The position numbers and the translations under genes were made by a program. From Pleurodeles waltl (Eukaryota; Chordata; Amphibia; Caudata; Salamandridae): a stretch of 64,000 nucleotides of DNA. Of the stretch, positions 22,191 through 34,617 are shown piece after piece. The stretch spans positions 814,696,317-814,760,316 of the forward strand of contig NC_090445.1 in NCBI RefSeq assembly GCF_031143425.1. Direction: 5' to 3'. Each line of letters starts with the position of its first letter. Position 1 is the first letter of the stretch. The notes beneath the pieces are model-generated. The model made no database searches. It was not told the DNA's origin and saw only the letters and a list, made by a program, of their open reading frames with translations.

Positions 22191-22819
22191 TTAGGATGCA
22201 AACTAGGATAGTACATTCCAAATAAGAGCCTCTGGCAACCTCACTGATAGAAAGTTGTAAATCTAAGCCTCGACTAAAGTGGTGCAAGAACTTGCTTCAT
22301 TCAAATAAAAAAAAATGTAAATGCACTAAAACTGCAATGTTGCTCTCTAAAGAATTACATGAAAAGACGGAAACCTTTGAATTACATGAAGAGAGAAAAC
22401 TTTCAAGAGTGTACAATTCATCAATCAAACACAAATTCTACCAAACAACATTTCGAAGGGCAAGTTTTCAGAAAGGAGGGTACCATATTGCTGAAATCTG
22501 ACATGAGAGAGCATTGCGAGATTGTAAAGAAATTTCCAAACACATTGTTAAATTAAATGCCAAATACTCCAAGGAAAACTGTGAAAGATCCTCTAGTGTA
22601 CTTCATTACAAAACAGGAAATTAGCTTGCCTCTTTTCTTTTACAAGTCTGAGGCTCCTTCGAGTTTGTAAACTGTATGAAGTTTGATCATACTTTCGGGA
22701 GAGAAAACATTCAGAATTGATTAATATTATTCCAGACCTAAGGCCAATCTTATGTTTCTCTGACTACATAAAAGGCATTATGATAAAAGAAACACATTAG
22801 TGCATCCCTCATTCCATCC
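22191..22819. other. Unassigned sequence
   Basis: No supported feature. Short open frames show no family pattern. Confidence 0.4.
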
Positions 22820-24060
22820 CTAACAAATGTGTTCAGGTCCTCCATGGTTGGTGGTGTAGACCCTGACAATTTGAACACTTTTTAAGTCGCTTCTCTCCTC
22901 AAAAAGAAGAGATCACATTTGGACTATTCAAACTTCATCTGACCAATACGCATTCTCCCCATCAACAGAGCTGTGTTGTTTAACAATTAAAGAATTGAAA
23001 AGAAAAAGAAAATAATGTCCTTGCTGATTTCCAATCAGGCTTCGAATCCAGCTGCTGGATGATGTGCTGCTCATCCTTGGCAATCATGGATACTCATTCT
23101 TCCTGACCTGTTAGCTAAATGTGGCATGGCAAATTGTGTCTCACTTCAGAAAACTATAGAGCAGTGGATGGTGATCAATTGCAATATCCTCAGGCGGTTT
23201 GCATCATTTCTGACCAATGATCATTGAAGCAAATTAAATTAGAAAACTCTCTATTGAACTATCCACCATTTTCCAACGAGTTCCTAAGGGTTCTATAATT
23301 TTCCAGAAAATCTTATATTGTACCTTGAGTCTCCCAGCTCTTCCCTGAGGCATTCCAACATCTCTTCACCTCTATGCTGATGACACTCAGCTTCAAGTGA
23401 AAATGAGTCACCTCTTCAAAGCCACCCTAAAAATCATCCAAACTAGTATCACATTACCACAGAGCAGAACTAGCTGAAGACTAAGGGCCTGATTTAGTTC
23501 TTGGCAGAGGGGAATACTCAGTCACAGCTGTGACGGATATTCCATCTGCTGTTTTAAGATCCCATTATATCCTATGGAGATTGTAATACAGCAGACAGGA
23601 TATCCATCACATTTGTGACAGAGTGTTCCATCCGCTGAGATCTAAATCAGTCCCTTTATTCTTTTTCATTTCTTTCCTGCACTGCTTCTCTCCACTCCAA
23701 GCCTGGTCGAATGCATCAAACTTACTGGATTGCAAGCCTTTTATTGGAATAAACACAATCATTTGAATTCACTCTCAATGAAATCCTCAGTCTGCACACA
23801 AAAACACCAAAATGCTGGCCAAAGGACAACAATCAAATCAAATTTCTCAGTTAAATAAAGGCCCTTATCCGAGTGGAGGACTTCAGAACCATGGGGAAAG
23901 TATTAATACTCCCATGCCTTGACTATGGGATTTTGCATTGATTGAGCATGTTTAAAATTCACTGAGGTCACATCATCTTCATACAGGGTTCCAATCCTGC
24001 TCACTCCTAATTTGATTCCAATTTAGATGAGAAACTTATTTGAACTGACATTTGTAGTCC
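22820..24060 (+). pseudogene. L2/CR1-like LINE reverse-transcriptase relic
   Basis: The clearest signal is LYADDTQL at 23370-23393, the catalytic box of L2/CR1-type non-LTR reverse transcriptases. It is preceded by a GVPKGSII-like segment (about 23290-23310) matching the usual GVPQGSVLSP region. Further upstream, tttccaatcaggcttcgaatc matches the QSGFR region. After the box, a LDYGILH-like stretch near 23925 corresponds to the conserved SRLDYCNALY region. Many frameshifts and stops are present, and a foldback MITE interrupts it at 23485. Edges are approximate. The 3' tail could not be defined, nor could L2 be separated from CR1. Confidence 0.6.
23485..23654. mobile_element. 170 bp foldback MITE inside the LINE relic
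   Basis: The ends are gggcctgatttag and ctaaatcagtccc. The arms carry tcacagctgtgacggatatt and its diverged complement, and the centre includes cccattatatcctatgg. Same family as 14517, 28996 and 55377. Confidence 0.75.
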
Positions 24061-24359
24061 TTATGGCTACATAGTATGGTTTAACTATATTAACAATCTT
24101 CCCTAAAAACTGATCACCTTGGCACTTAAAAGTGCAGGCTCTCTTCTCCTGAAACATAAACTAAAACAAGCTTTTTCAAGTCTTGCTTTATTAGGATGAA
24201 ATCTTCATATAATACTTTCAGAATATTGCTTAAATCCTAACTTTCCAAAGCCACCTTTAAGTGAAATTACTACTTGATGCTCTTCTCAGACCCTGAGTGC
24301 TGGACAACTGAACAGGGATTTTTGGAAAGGGGATTTTGATGTTTGATATTGGGGCAATT

Positions 24360-24645
24360 AGTTTCACCAAAGCATGCAGAAATGATGGATGGAATGCTTG
24401 AATTAATCTCAGCCACTGGTAATTATTCACACTGCTTCCCAATCCATCGTTATTTTGCGCACCATGTCATCTCAGTATGGACCCAGCTAAAAGGGAATCA
24501 GTCTTGTCTCTGCTACAGTGGGAACAGCCGAGCACAAACTGCCAAGCCAGGTCCACCCTCAACCGGAACACAAGCAACCCAGGACCAGTTTTGATCTTGG
24601 TATGGGATCATCAGCTGGGTATAGCTTGGTTCCATTGATACAGAT
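24360..24645 (-). repeat. Inverted unit at the edge of the hammerhead-bearing tandem array
   Basis: In reverse complement it follows the order of the forward units: hammerhead-like core, gcttggcag block, cccattg(g)agcag block, aaactgaggtggc-like block, and gagattaattcaagcattcc. It faces the forward array, so the two form a large inverted repeat with little spacer. Confidence 0.7.
24577..24620 (-). ncRNA. Hammerhead-like motif in the inverted unit
   Basis: On the minus strand, ACCCAG, CTGATGA, a weak stem II, AAAAC, TG, GTC and CTGGGT follow in order. Stem I is a perfect 6 bp pair (ACCCAG/CUGGGU) and the CTGATGA core is intact. The GAAAC box reads AAAAC, so the essential G12 is lost. Confidence 0.55.
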
Positions 24646-25512
24646 AACTTGGCTTTGCAGTTCTGGCTGAACTGTTCCCATTGGAGCAGAGTCAAGTCTG
24701 AGTTGTATTTGACTGGGTCCAAACTGAGGTAGCAGGTGGGCTACAAATGGATACGGCCCAAGCAGTTGCCAGTGACTGAGATTAATTCAATCATTCCATT
24801 CATCTCCTGGTTGTTGTTGCAGTTGGTAACCTAAGTACGACGAGTATGCCGAGACCTGGGTCCCAAGGTGCCAGTGGAATCATGCTATACTCTGCTAATA
24901 TGCCTTTTTAAGAGTGAGGCAGGTACTAGATTGCTTGAATTCTGGTTCAAGTAGGGCCTTGCATGGCAGTTCCATCTGGACTGATCCTGCTGGAGCAGGG
25001 CCAAGACTGGTTTGCATATGGCTGTATCCAAACTGAGGTGGCATGGTGGATTGTGATGCAGCCTGAGTGATTGCCTATGGCTGAGATTAATTCAAGCATT
25101 CCATCCATCACCTTCTCGTTGTTGCAGTTGATGTCCTAAGTGTGATGGATATGACCAGGCATGGGTCCCGTGCTCTGTACCCTAATGTAATCAAGCTCTA
25201 TCCAGTTGATGATCCATCCATGAGCCTTTCCTAGGTTACTTGTATTCTAGTTCAGGAATGACCAGGCTTAGCAGTTCAGGCTGGACTTTTTCCTTTGGAA
25301 CAGGTTTGAAAATGATTGCATATGGCTGTGTCCGAACTGAGGAGTCATGATGGGTGAAAAACAATGGATTGGGATGTGTCCCAAGTGATTGTCAGTGGTT
25401 GAGGTTAATTCAAGCACCCAATCAATCAACTTGTTGCAATTGAGGCCTCAAGTGTGATGGGTATGCCCAAATGTTGGTCACGTGCTCACTGTCACAATTT
25501 AATCAAGCTGTA

Positions 25513-25552
25513 CCTGGCTGAGAACCCTTATCAGGACAAACTCAGTGCTAGG
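25513..25552 (+). ncRNA. Degenerate hammerhead-like motif, unit 3
   Basis: Stem I CCTGG/CTAGG is retained. The core reads CTGAGAA, stem II is ACCC...GGAC, and the conserved box reads AAAC with one base missing. The GTC triplet reads GTG. Confidence 0.4.
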
Positions 25553-25827
25553 TTGCCTAATTTCCTGTTCTGGGTGGACCTGGCTTGGTAGTTCAGGCTG
25601 AACTGTTGCCACTGGAGTAGGGTCAGGATTGATTTGTATATGGCTGGGTCCAAACTGAGGTGGCACGGTGGGTGAAAAACTATGAATTGTGATGTGGCAC
25701 TAAGTGATTGTCATTGGCTGATACTAATTCGAGTATTACATCCATCACTTTGTTGTTGATGTCCTAAGTGTGACGGGCTTGGCCTGAAGTGGGTTCTGCG
25801 CTCACTCTGCCACTGGAATCAAGCTAT

Positions 25828-25870
25828 ATCTGGTTGATGAGCCCTTATCAGGGCAAAACATGTCCTATGT
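25828..25870 (+). ncRNA. Hammerhead-like motif, unit 4
   Basis: The core TTGATGA (C3 changed) is followed by a perfect stem II GCCC/GGGC with loop TTATCA. AAAAC, AT and GTC follow. The GAAAC box is AAAAC, as in the other units. Stem I is partly paired. Confidence 0.5.
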
Positions 25871-26150
25871 TGCTTGTATCTCAGTTCAGGAAAGACCTGG
25901 CTTGGCAGAGCAGGCAGGACTGTTCCCATTGGAGCAGGGACAAGACTGATTTGCATATGGCTGAGTCCAAACTGAGGTGGCATTTTGTGCGAAAGACTGT
26001 GGGTTGGGATGCAGCCTGAGCGATTGCCGGTGACTGAGATTAATTCAATCATTTCAGCCATCATTTTTTTTTTATGAGCTGATGTCCTAAGTGCAATGGG
26101 TATGCCCAAACGTGATGCCTATACTCACCATGCCAAAGGAATCAACCTAC

Positions 26151-26193
26151 ACCTGGCTGATAAGCCCTTATCAGAGTAAAACTGGTCCTAGGT
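26151..26193 (+). ncRNA. Hammerhead-like motif, unit 5
   Basis: Stem I ACCTGG/CTAGGT forms six pairs including one G-U. The core reads CTGATAA. Stem II GCCC/GAGT is weakened, followed by AAAAC, TG and GTC. A two-pair stem III (AC/GU) with a TG loop is possible. Confidence 0.5.
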
Positions 26194-26400
26194 TGCTTGT
26201 ATTCAGTTCAGGGAGAAGCTGGCTTAGCAATTCAGGCAGGACGGTTCCCATTAGAACAGGGCAAGACTGATTTGCCTATGGTGCATGTAAACTGAGGTGG
26301 CATAGTGGGCAAAATTGATGGATTAAGATGCAGCCTGAGCGATTGCCAGTGACTGAGATTAATTATTAATTTAATCATTCCATCGATCACCTTGTTGTTG

Positions 26401-28995
26401 TTCAAGTTTGTTTTACTGTCAAGGAATGCATGCTGAAGCCCTCAAAACAGGTGGACACAGTAGGTCAGAAAGTATGAGTACCTACTGAATATTACTTTTT
26501 ACAATGTGATTTATATTTTAAACATTTACTTACCATCACTTTGTGTAGTGAATGGACTCTATTCTCATGAAAAGCACCCACCTGATTGCTCTGGTTTGCA
26601 AGTTACAAAACTACAAAAAATAAATATGTTCTGACAACCCCCATCCCCCAGATTCCTTCCATTCAACTCTCACAGCTTCTGGCAACTCCTTTTCTTTCTC
26701 CTTGCAGAGGCAACTTACAAATTAGAGCCCTGAGCTTTCCCTCCTGCCCAGCTCTAATGTCTATTACAAGGGACTACTCCTGTTGCCTTTACTTCTAGGC
26801 CACTGAGTCCTATAGCCTCTTGAAGGGGGCTGAGTGCAACAGCAAGAGTTTGCAGAGCCCACTCTTTAAGGCACAATTGCCATATCTGCGTTACAGCTAT
26901 CCACGACTCCAATCCTTCTGGGTCCCCTGCAGATCCACTCTGCACTGGTCCTAGAAGAGAGGTGGGAAGTGAGTGTCACCACCTCAGGTAAGAGTCTACA
27001 TAATTGAGAGCGCATATCAGGAAGCAATAAAACCCAAACTCCTGGAAGTGTTTCACCTGCCAAGCTAATTCTTACTCTGTTCCCCCAGGCTACTTCGTAC
27101 CCCTCTCAGTCTGTTAAGGGGATTAAGAAGGGAGGTGGAGTTTTTCTGTGATTGGTGGGGCACCTGTGACCAAGTCTTCATTAGAGCCGAGGAGCATCAC
27201 CTCCCCTGCTGCCAGTGCAGCAAACATAAAAAATATAGTGGTAATACAATGATTTTCTTACCACTTTATTTTTCAGTGTGGCCAGCCAGAGCCAAGTGTG
27301 AGGGCAGGATAATTGTGACTGTGACTGGCAGCAGGGGAGGAGGAGTTGGCTGGCTGTTTTGCAATGGCCAGCCTGATATGCGCACTTTGAAAATCTCCAA
27401 CCCAAGCTGTCTTAGACAGCTGGATGGAGAGCAGACACAGGCCTTCTGTGCCTGTTGGAGTGCTAATCCAGCCATTCCAACCAATCCTGGTGCTTCACTC
27501 ATGCTGGTTAACCGCATGAAAGGAGCATCTGGATTGGTTAGGGGAATTGGCTGAAACACCCCTTGCTGCCTTGAAGTGATGGATTGTGGGACCAGAGAAG
27601 ACTAGGGAAGCACTCTATTTCTTTTTTTTTCTTCAAAATTGTATTTGTTGCCCAGGTGTCAGGAAGTGTGAGAAACACGCACCACCTTGAGCCTCAAATT
27701 CCAAGCTTTCAATCATGGCTCGCCGATGGAGAGCTTTGGAGTTTCCAAAACTGCCTGAAAGTGGGAACAGCTGGCTGCCTACATCAGTCATGTGAGGCAT
27801 TCTGGAGAAGATTAGAAATTACTCTTCCTTCCAAACCTACAACACATCTCCTACTGAGTTAATCTCCTTCTCATCAGGTGTGTTTTTTCAATTAAAATTT
27901 CTTCAATACGCCTCTCTGCTGGGAAGGAGAGATGGAGTTATGGGTTTTTCCATTATCAACTAAAGTGAGTTTACCTCCTTTTAATTGTCACACACCTGCT
28001 GAGTGATGGTTATGGAGATTGTTACCTTTGGTCTTTTAGCTAGTGCATCACAGCAATTAAACCACTCAACCACACATAAAAGGAAACATTCCCATTGGTA
28101 CTGTCCAGAAAAATATGCTCTTTGACAAACTAAGTTAATGAATCTAGCAATCTCAAAAATTACCTCACAATTTACACACAACGTAAACATAAAACATTAG
28201 GGGATACATTGCATTTTACCCAAAAGGAATGTTGTAGTTCTGTTTGATTTATAATTGAATGTTGTAATTTAGGCTGGGACCCATCTGCCACAGTGCTACC
28301 TATGCACAGATACCAATCTGAGTCAGATAACAGACTTCTTTGCTCAGCCTTCGCCTTTGCACACACGTATTTTCATGTGTCACACAGAACCTCCTCAAAG
28401 CACATAACCCAGATGTATATAGCTGTTGACCATATCTTAAAATTTGGACACTGGAGGTTGCAATGAAATCCAATTTATACAGAATTGTACAGCAGGTTGA
28501 GACTTGCTAAATAGTTTTCACAACACAGTAGAGGTCCATAGACCAGAGGTACAAAATTGAAAGAAACTGGGTGTTTTTTCAGAAAAGACCCCTCTGTGAG
28601 ATACTCCAAATGGGTAACAAAGATGCTTTCTTTGGGGCCTTGATTCTTCGTGAGTACAAATGTTGGACAGTCAATCTTTACTCTAGGAAATAGTGGGTAT
28701 TTAAAAGTCAGATACCTCATGGCAAACATATCCAACCTGTGCTTCAGTTCGAAGCAAAAAGTTAATTTGATTCACAGGTAGGTACAATAGTCAAGTTAGA
28801 ATTATTACATTTAAAATACACAGATGTTGCTAACAATTTCTGGGGGCAAGATCTCACCCCAAATTACTTAAAAGCATGTGAACACTGGGTATATTATTTG
28901 TCAATAGAATTTAACCCTATTGCTAAGTGACAGTGTTCTTTTATGTCAGCTTCAGTATTCTGAGAGTTTATGACAGTACCAGTAACCAGATCTTA
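26401..28995. other. Unassigned sequence
   Basis: No gene supported. The longest open frame (27135-27554) is Gly/Cys-rich in places without a recognisable domain. No element ends were found. Confidence 0.4.
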
Positions 28996-29165
28996 GGGCC
29001 TGATTTAGAGTTTAGGGGAGAGATTACTCTGTCACAACAATGACGGATTCCCCATCAGTTAAAATGTAAATCCCAAAAGATATAATGAGATTTATATTTT
29101 GGCAGAAGGGATATCCGCGGCCGTTGGGACGGAGTAACCCCTCCTCCAAACTCTAAATAATACCC
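28996..29165. mobile_element. 170 bp foldback MITE
   Basis: The ends are gggcctgatttagagttt and aaactctaaataataccc. The arms carry tgacggattcccc and its complement, and the centre is diverged from the cattatatcctatgg core. Flanks are TTA and TAC. Confidence 0.7.
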
Positions 29166-30347
29166 TACGTCAATGGGAGAGTAGTACCTGAAAAAACAGC
29201 GAATGTAGCCATTTGGATTTTATGGATCTGATTCAGAAACTGCATTTTGTATTATGTAAAGTAATACAACAGTAGTACTGCTCATTTATCACAAAAAAAG
29301 TTCACAAACCTATCCTATCCTTTCTATGAAGAGATCCATACACATGTAAGTTTACTACTTAAACATAGATTTTTGTGGAACTTAGGGGAGTGACTGGAAA
29401 AAACAGGCATAGTTATTACCAAACGGGAGGGGGTTAGGAAAGAGTAAGGAGGTACTTAAGGAGGAGATTATGGTCAGAACAGACAGGCACTCACAAAAGA
29501 TAATCCCATTGCTATTTAAAAATTGTACTTCTGAAGTTAGTATAAGCATCATGTTAGATTAAATAAATTATATTAATCAAAACAACTTACAAATATACAT
29601 TAATGCAAAAAATTGAAAATAGAACACATTTATTATTTTTGTAAAATACTTTAGTTACATGTTCTGCATTTATAAATTATGGTGACATGATTCTTATTAA
29701 AGTATAATTGAAGTAATTTAAATGAATTCTATATCACTTTTACTTTTTTAATACAAAATACATGTATGTATATATTTTGTTAAGTAGTATTATTCCTTTT
29801 TATTTACTTCAGAAAAATAAATTGCATTTAATTTAATATATTCAATATATGTACATTAAAATTCATGTATTTGTGCTGGAGGAGTTTTTGTTTTTAATTT
29901 TGAACTACATTCAAATTAATACATAAAAGTAATCTAACATAAAATATTTTTATTCTTTTTTTGATTTAAAAAATCTTTTCACTTTTTTCTAGACTTTACC
30001 ATAGAGGGATGTCTACGAGTGAAGATTTCCCTGTGGTAAAGTAGAGGGAAAACTAAAAAAGTGTAGAACATTAAAATGTTACAACACTTTTTGCTTCATT
30101 TTGAATTCAATATTTAATTAATTTAAATATAATTAAATTAATTTAGCCCATTAAATATTTAATAAAAACATTCTAGTCTAAATTACAAATAGATATATAT
30201 GGAATTCATTTATGATAATGTAATTATGTTTTTTTAAAAATTAAAGTTACATTTATTTGTAAATTTAAAAAGGTTATTACAAAATAGTATCAATATATAA
30301 TGTTGATTTTTAGTTCTGTTTACATTTTTTATCATTAATTTATTTTC

Positions 30348-30405
<58 letters not shown>

Positions 30406-31479
30406 CTATATATATATATATATATATATATGAAAATAAATACATATAAAATATAATGGCAAAATATATTAAATTAACTTAACATTATTTACTACAGGAT
30501 TCTATTTTAAATCCCTGTCTCATTGTTTTCTGTGGAGGTTATTCCAGTATCAGTGCTTGGCCATGTGTTGTGTTGGACTTACCACACCTGCCTTTTGGCA
30601 GTAATACCTTAAACTCATACATTTGCCCCCACCCCCTGTTTCAGAGGATGGAGGCATTTAAATCTATACTTTTGAATACCTTTACACTTGCAAATGGTGA
30701 ACAGCCAAACGTAGAAAAGCTATGCAAAAGTGTAAGAGTAAACGTATGCACGTAACATACTCACAAGTGTTATCTACCTTTATGAATATCCCTGAATGTG
30801 TCCACCCCTTGCTTTATGGGCTATACATTTGCAGACAAAACTGGACAACTCATCAGAATTGAAATCCTGCTTTTTATGTTTCAGTAATACCAGTCCAAAT
30901 GTGTTGTCCTAAAATTCCACCAACCAACAAGAACAGTAACAGACTCCAAAGTCAATAGGGGAGGTTTAGCTTTTCAGAGGTGATTCTTACAAAATGCTGT
31001 ATAATATTACTGGGAACTATCAGGCAACTGGGAGACAGTATCCAGTAGGTGACAGTGCAGTTGAGATGAGGCCATGTAAAAATGAAAGTGTTTTTACTGT
31101 TTAAAAGGCTGATTTACAAAAGGTTTATTTACTTTGGAGTTCTACTTATTTATTAGTGCAGGTTTACTTGGGACTAATTGACGACACTATGCAAAACAGC
31201 TCATTTACATAGGTTACAATTTAGATAAAACAGGCAATTTGAGTCCTGATTGTGAGTATAGTCTCTTACCAGTCATTATCCAATCGAGTTAATTATACAA
31301 GGTTACGTTTTGAGACATTTTTTTATCACAGCCGGTGAGGTTCTGCTCATAGAGCTAGATTTGGAGTGTTTCAAAGTTGTGGACTTTGGGCCCTAAAGGG
31401 CCAGTCATCTAGCATAATACTCATGTTGAGGGGAATTCCAATCAAAAATCTCAGCGTTAGCACAGTTTAGGAAGACTTA
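29166..31479. other. Very AT-rich unassigned sequence
   Basis: Between about 29500 and 30500 the sequence is dominated by A/T runs and taattaat-type motifs. No coding sequence was recognised. Confidence 0.45.
30348..30432. repeat. (TA)n microsatellite
   Basis: About 85 bp of alternating TA with three small interruptions (tgtatgta, tcta). It is flanked by inverted tattttcata/tatgaaaata, so the whole segment can fold into one hairpin. Confidence 0.95.
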
Positions 31480-31920
31480 GGGCCTCATTTATGAGGAAAT
31501 GACTCTACGTGGTGTTGCAAGCCAGCTTGCTGCACCACACTGCACCATTTTAAAAGTGCAGGGGTGCGTTGTATTTACAGAAATATGATGCAGCCCTGTA
31601 CTTTCCTCAGTGCTGGCGCACAAACCCTGAGGTGACATAGGAATCTGATGCATTCCTATCCTTGTAAATATGAGAGTGCATCAGATTCCATCAGGTCCCA
31701 TAGGTGTTGTGTTGGGACACCCACAGCAACACCAATGGAACACCACTTTCATGAAGAGTTATGAGTGAAAGAGGGCCATATTTACAAGGTCATGAAAAGC
31801 AAAGCAAGGTGGCTTTGTGTGGCCTTGTAAATATGGGCTGGCATGCAGCGCCACCAGAGCAGGAAAAAAAAAGACGCTTTGGTAGCACAGTGTGCCGCTA
31901 GGGACTTGTAAATGAGGCCC
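31480..31920. mobile_element. 441 bp MITE with gggcctcatttatgag ends
   Basis: The left end gggcctcatttatgag pairs with the right end cttgtaaatgaggccc. The interior repeats similar phrases (tttacaaggtcatg, ccttgtaaatatg) in both orientations. No coding capacity. Flanks are TTA and TAC. Confidence 0.7.
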
Positions 31921-34617
31921 TACATTTCTCCTTATGCAATTATGAACAAAGCCAAACAATTCTAACGTGGATTTGCAGACGGTCAATATAGCGTGTGAAA
32001 GTATACCTTATAGAAGTGGAGGGATAGCACCCTCTTGGTAGTTCCTTAAAATGCCAACATTTAGTGCTTTGAAACATGTCTTCTATAGTCAGCTCCGTCA
32101 AATGTTGGTATACCCAATGGACTGGGGCAGTTACAGGGTCAAAAGATGAGACCAGTTCAAACTGGGAGCTAGAAACTAGGGTTAAGGATGCCTCAGGGAC
32201 AAATTGTGCTATAAGCAAATTACTATACACAACTCCAAAATCATATTGACTGGCCACAACAAAACACAATGCTGACCAAAATAGAAACAATATTTGTGTC
32301 TATCTAGGGTTCGATACAGGAGCATACATTTGTTCCACAATACTGGATATTTTGTGGATCCTGCACACTCATCAAATTATCATTATTATGTTTGTAGTTG
32401 TTATGCTTAGCCATAAGGTGATGCTTAGACTTGAATCACTGGTTCTGGCCAGTTTGGTTAGAGGAACTAAAAGGCTTCCAGGTGACTTAGACGATTGAGA
32501 TGGCATGCACAGGGATCACCATGAGCAGTTCATATACTCTTTTGCTACTCAGGGGACAGTAGTACGATTCTCCTGAGGATAAGGCTTATTACAAGACTAA
32601 AAGAAGACAGCTAAATGCAAGCGTCTTGAAACTTGAAAACATTATCTCAGCAGTAATGTGCAGCAGTCTCCTAAAGTTCAATTAAGTATAGTGGTTATCT
32701 CACTTTGGGGATGCATACTGAAGCCTGAGCCAAGCAAAGTACAAGTGTGAGTCAGAGTTCAAAATCATCTGATAATTACGAGAAAGTGCTTCTTTGGCTT
32801 TTGTTCTTTTTCCTGCTCCTGATCATCCCAGACATCTTGTGACATCTATAAACAGTATCCAGCACACAACACAAAACTCATCAAGCAACAGAGATAGTAT
32901 GCCAGAATAACCACCTGACTCTTGGAGCTACCCTGACTACCTATGTAAGACCGAATCATATTCAAGGTTGTCACAAACAAATCATCACCTTACCTAAAAG
33001 ATGCAATCAAGGTCTTCAGTGATGAAAACAACACTCACGGTCGGGATGTTAGCCTGCTTCCTCTTGGTGTGCACCAAGAACCTGCAACTCCATTCGGACA
33101 TGGATCATCCAATCAGGGACACTGTTTTAGGAGGAACAACTCATGCAGAATTATTCACTTGGTTTCTTCCAACAGAGTGCCAATGAAGAGAACTCTCTTA
33201 TTTTTAAGCATGTCTTAATTGATATGGATTTCTACCTCCATTTCATTGTAGAGTACCCCGCTGCATGTAGTGCAGCTTACACTGGTGAAACCTAGTCAAG
33301 TTGCTTTTTGAGCTAGTGTCAGAATATTTAAATGAAGGATGTCCAACTGCTAGACTGCAGGCTGTACAATACAAACTGGAAAAAGGTAGAGGAGGGCAGC
33401 TACAATGGAATTTATGTTAATTTTTCTCCAAACTGCCAGACATGTCTCCTGTCTGTAAGAAGGCTCTGGACAAAGTAGCAAGCAGAATGTAATATCCACA
33501 TTGGACAAAACAGGCCTTTAAGCTACAGTAGCTCCTACACACAGGTTTCAAATGTATACCACTGCCAGTACACAGTGCCAGTGCACAGGACTGTGGTTAT
33601 GCAGACATGAAACAATTAAAAAACACTCTAGAAAAGGCAGGGACTTCAGTTATGGGGAATTGATCAGACCTTTATCGGGGAGGGCTTGTGAGATCATCCC
33701 ACCAGAGTTGATGCTAAACAGCTTGCATCCTGAAAAATAATTTGTTGCCACCACCAACACCTCATAGTCTGGTATTAGACGGTACAATAACATTTACTAC
33801 GGGTAAAGGTACACCTTGGGTTAAGCCCCCTTTAAGTAGAACTATTCTCTGCTGTCATGCCTCTTGTGTAAAAAGATAGCACCTCGAGTGGCTCTAGAGA
33901 TTTTTGAGTTTACTATGGGAAAAAATAGAGCAGGTCATTAAAAATGGACAGCATTCCATAAAATGCCATTTCTACATGATGAATATTGGTGGCTCACAAA
34001 CAGTGTTAGTTTCAGGACTCTCAAATAAGTTGAGATAGGTAAAAACTTCTACTCCTACAGCTCAATGATTTGACAGGCTTCACTACTTGTCCTGTAGCTC
34101 CCTAACACCGGTGGGCTGCACCCTTTGCAAGGAACAAAAGCCATTATTTTGGCCTATGTATTGATTTGATTATCTGCTTATTATGGAGTGATTTGTTTTA
34201 TGACCTACAATCAGATTATACTGAATTTTGATTTACATGGGAGCTTTTGAATATAGGTTGCTACCTGCACTTTGGCCTGAGGAAGACCCATTTCTAATGA
34301 TACTGTGGGTCAAAACATCACCAGTTTAGTTTCTCTTGATCAACATGAACTGTAAACAATGTGCCCCTGAACTTATAAACAGTCAGTGAGGACACAAAAA
34401 CTAACAAATGTGACCAGTAAATATAGTTTATTCGATGGACCTACTACTGTCTCGCTTACCACTTGCAGGGCGTACTCACTTGGAGCACCTATATGCAGCT
34501 TTCATTGTTGGTTTATGCTTTTGTCCACAATATTTATTTGACAACTATTATCTGTGCTCTACATTCATTTCGAGTAAAGGGTTTTTGTCTACACTTACAT
34601 GGCTCCCCAAACACTTT
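31921..34617. other. Unassigned sequence with one weak hammerhead-like motif
   Basis: No coding sequence supported. At 34274-34324, CCTGAGGA, an ACCCA...TGGGT stem and CAAAAC follow the hammerhead order, with two core changes and poor stem I pairing. Confidence 0.35.

Larger units (their letters stand above)
24646..26400 (+). repeat. Tandem array of about 315 bp units carrying hammerhead-like cores
   Basis: Landmark blocks recur at a step of 305-320 bp. The (t/c)ccattggagcag-type block lies near 24670, 24985, 25290, 25605, 25925 and 26245. gagattaattcaa-type blocks lie near 24775, 25085, 25405, 25725, 26037 and 26355. Units differ from one another by many substitutions, so the array is old. 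Each unit holds a region comparable to ctggctgatgagcccttatc, agggcaaaac, then ggtcctagg, which resembles a hammerhead ribozyme. Newt satellite 2 is a known ~330 bp tandem repeat with a hammerhead. Confidence 0.75.

Noticed and set aside
21618..22194. piggyBac-type element with TTAA duplication
   Set aside because: The right flank is TTAG and the ends do not show a piggyBac CCYT/TTAA structure; kept only as an unassigned MITE.
27135..27554. 139-codon open frame
   Set aside because: No domain, no splice context, equally long antisense frame, and no conservation evidence within the window.
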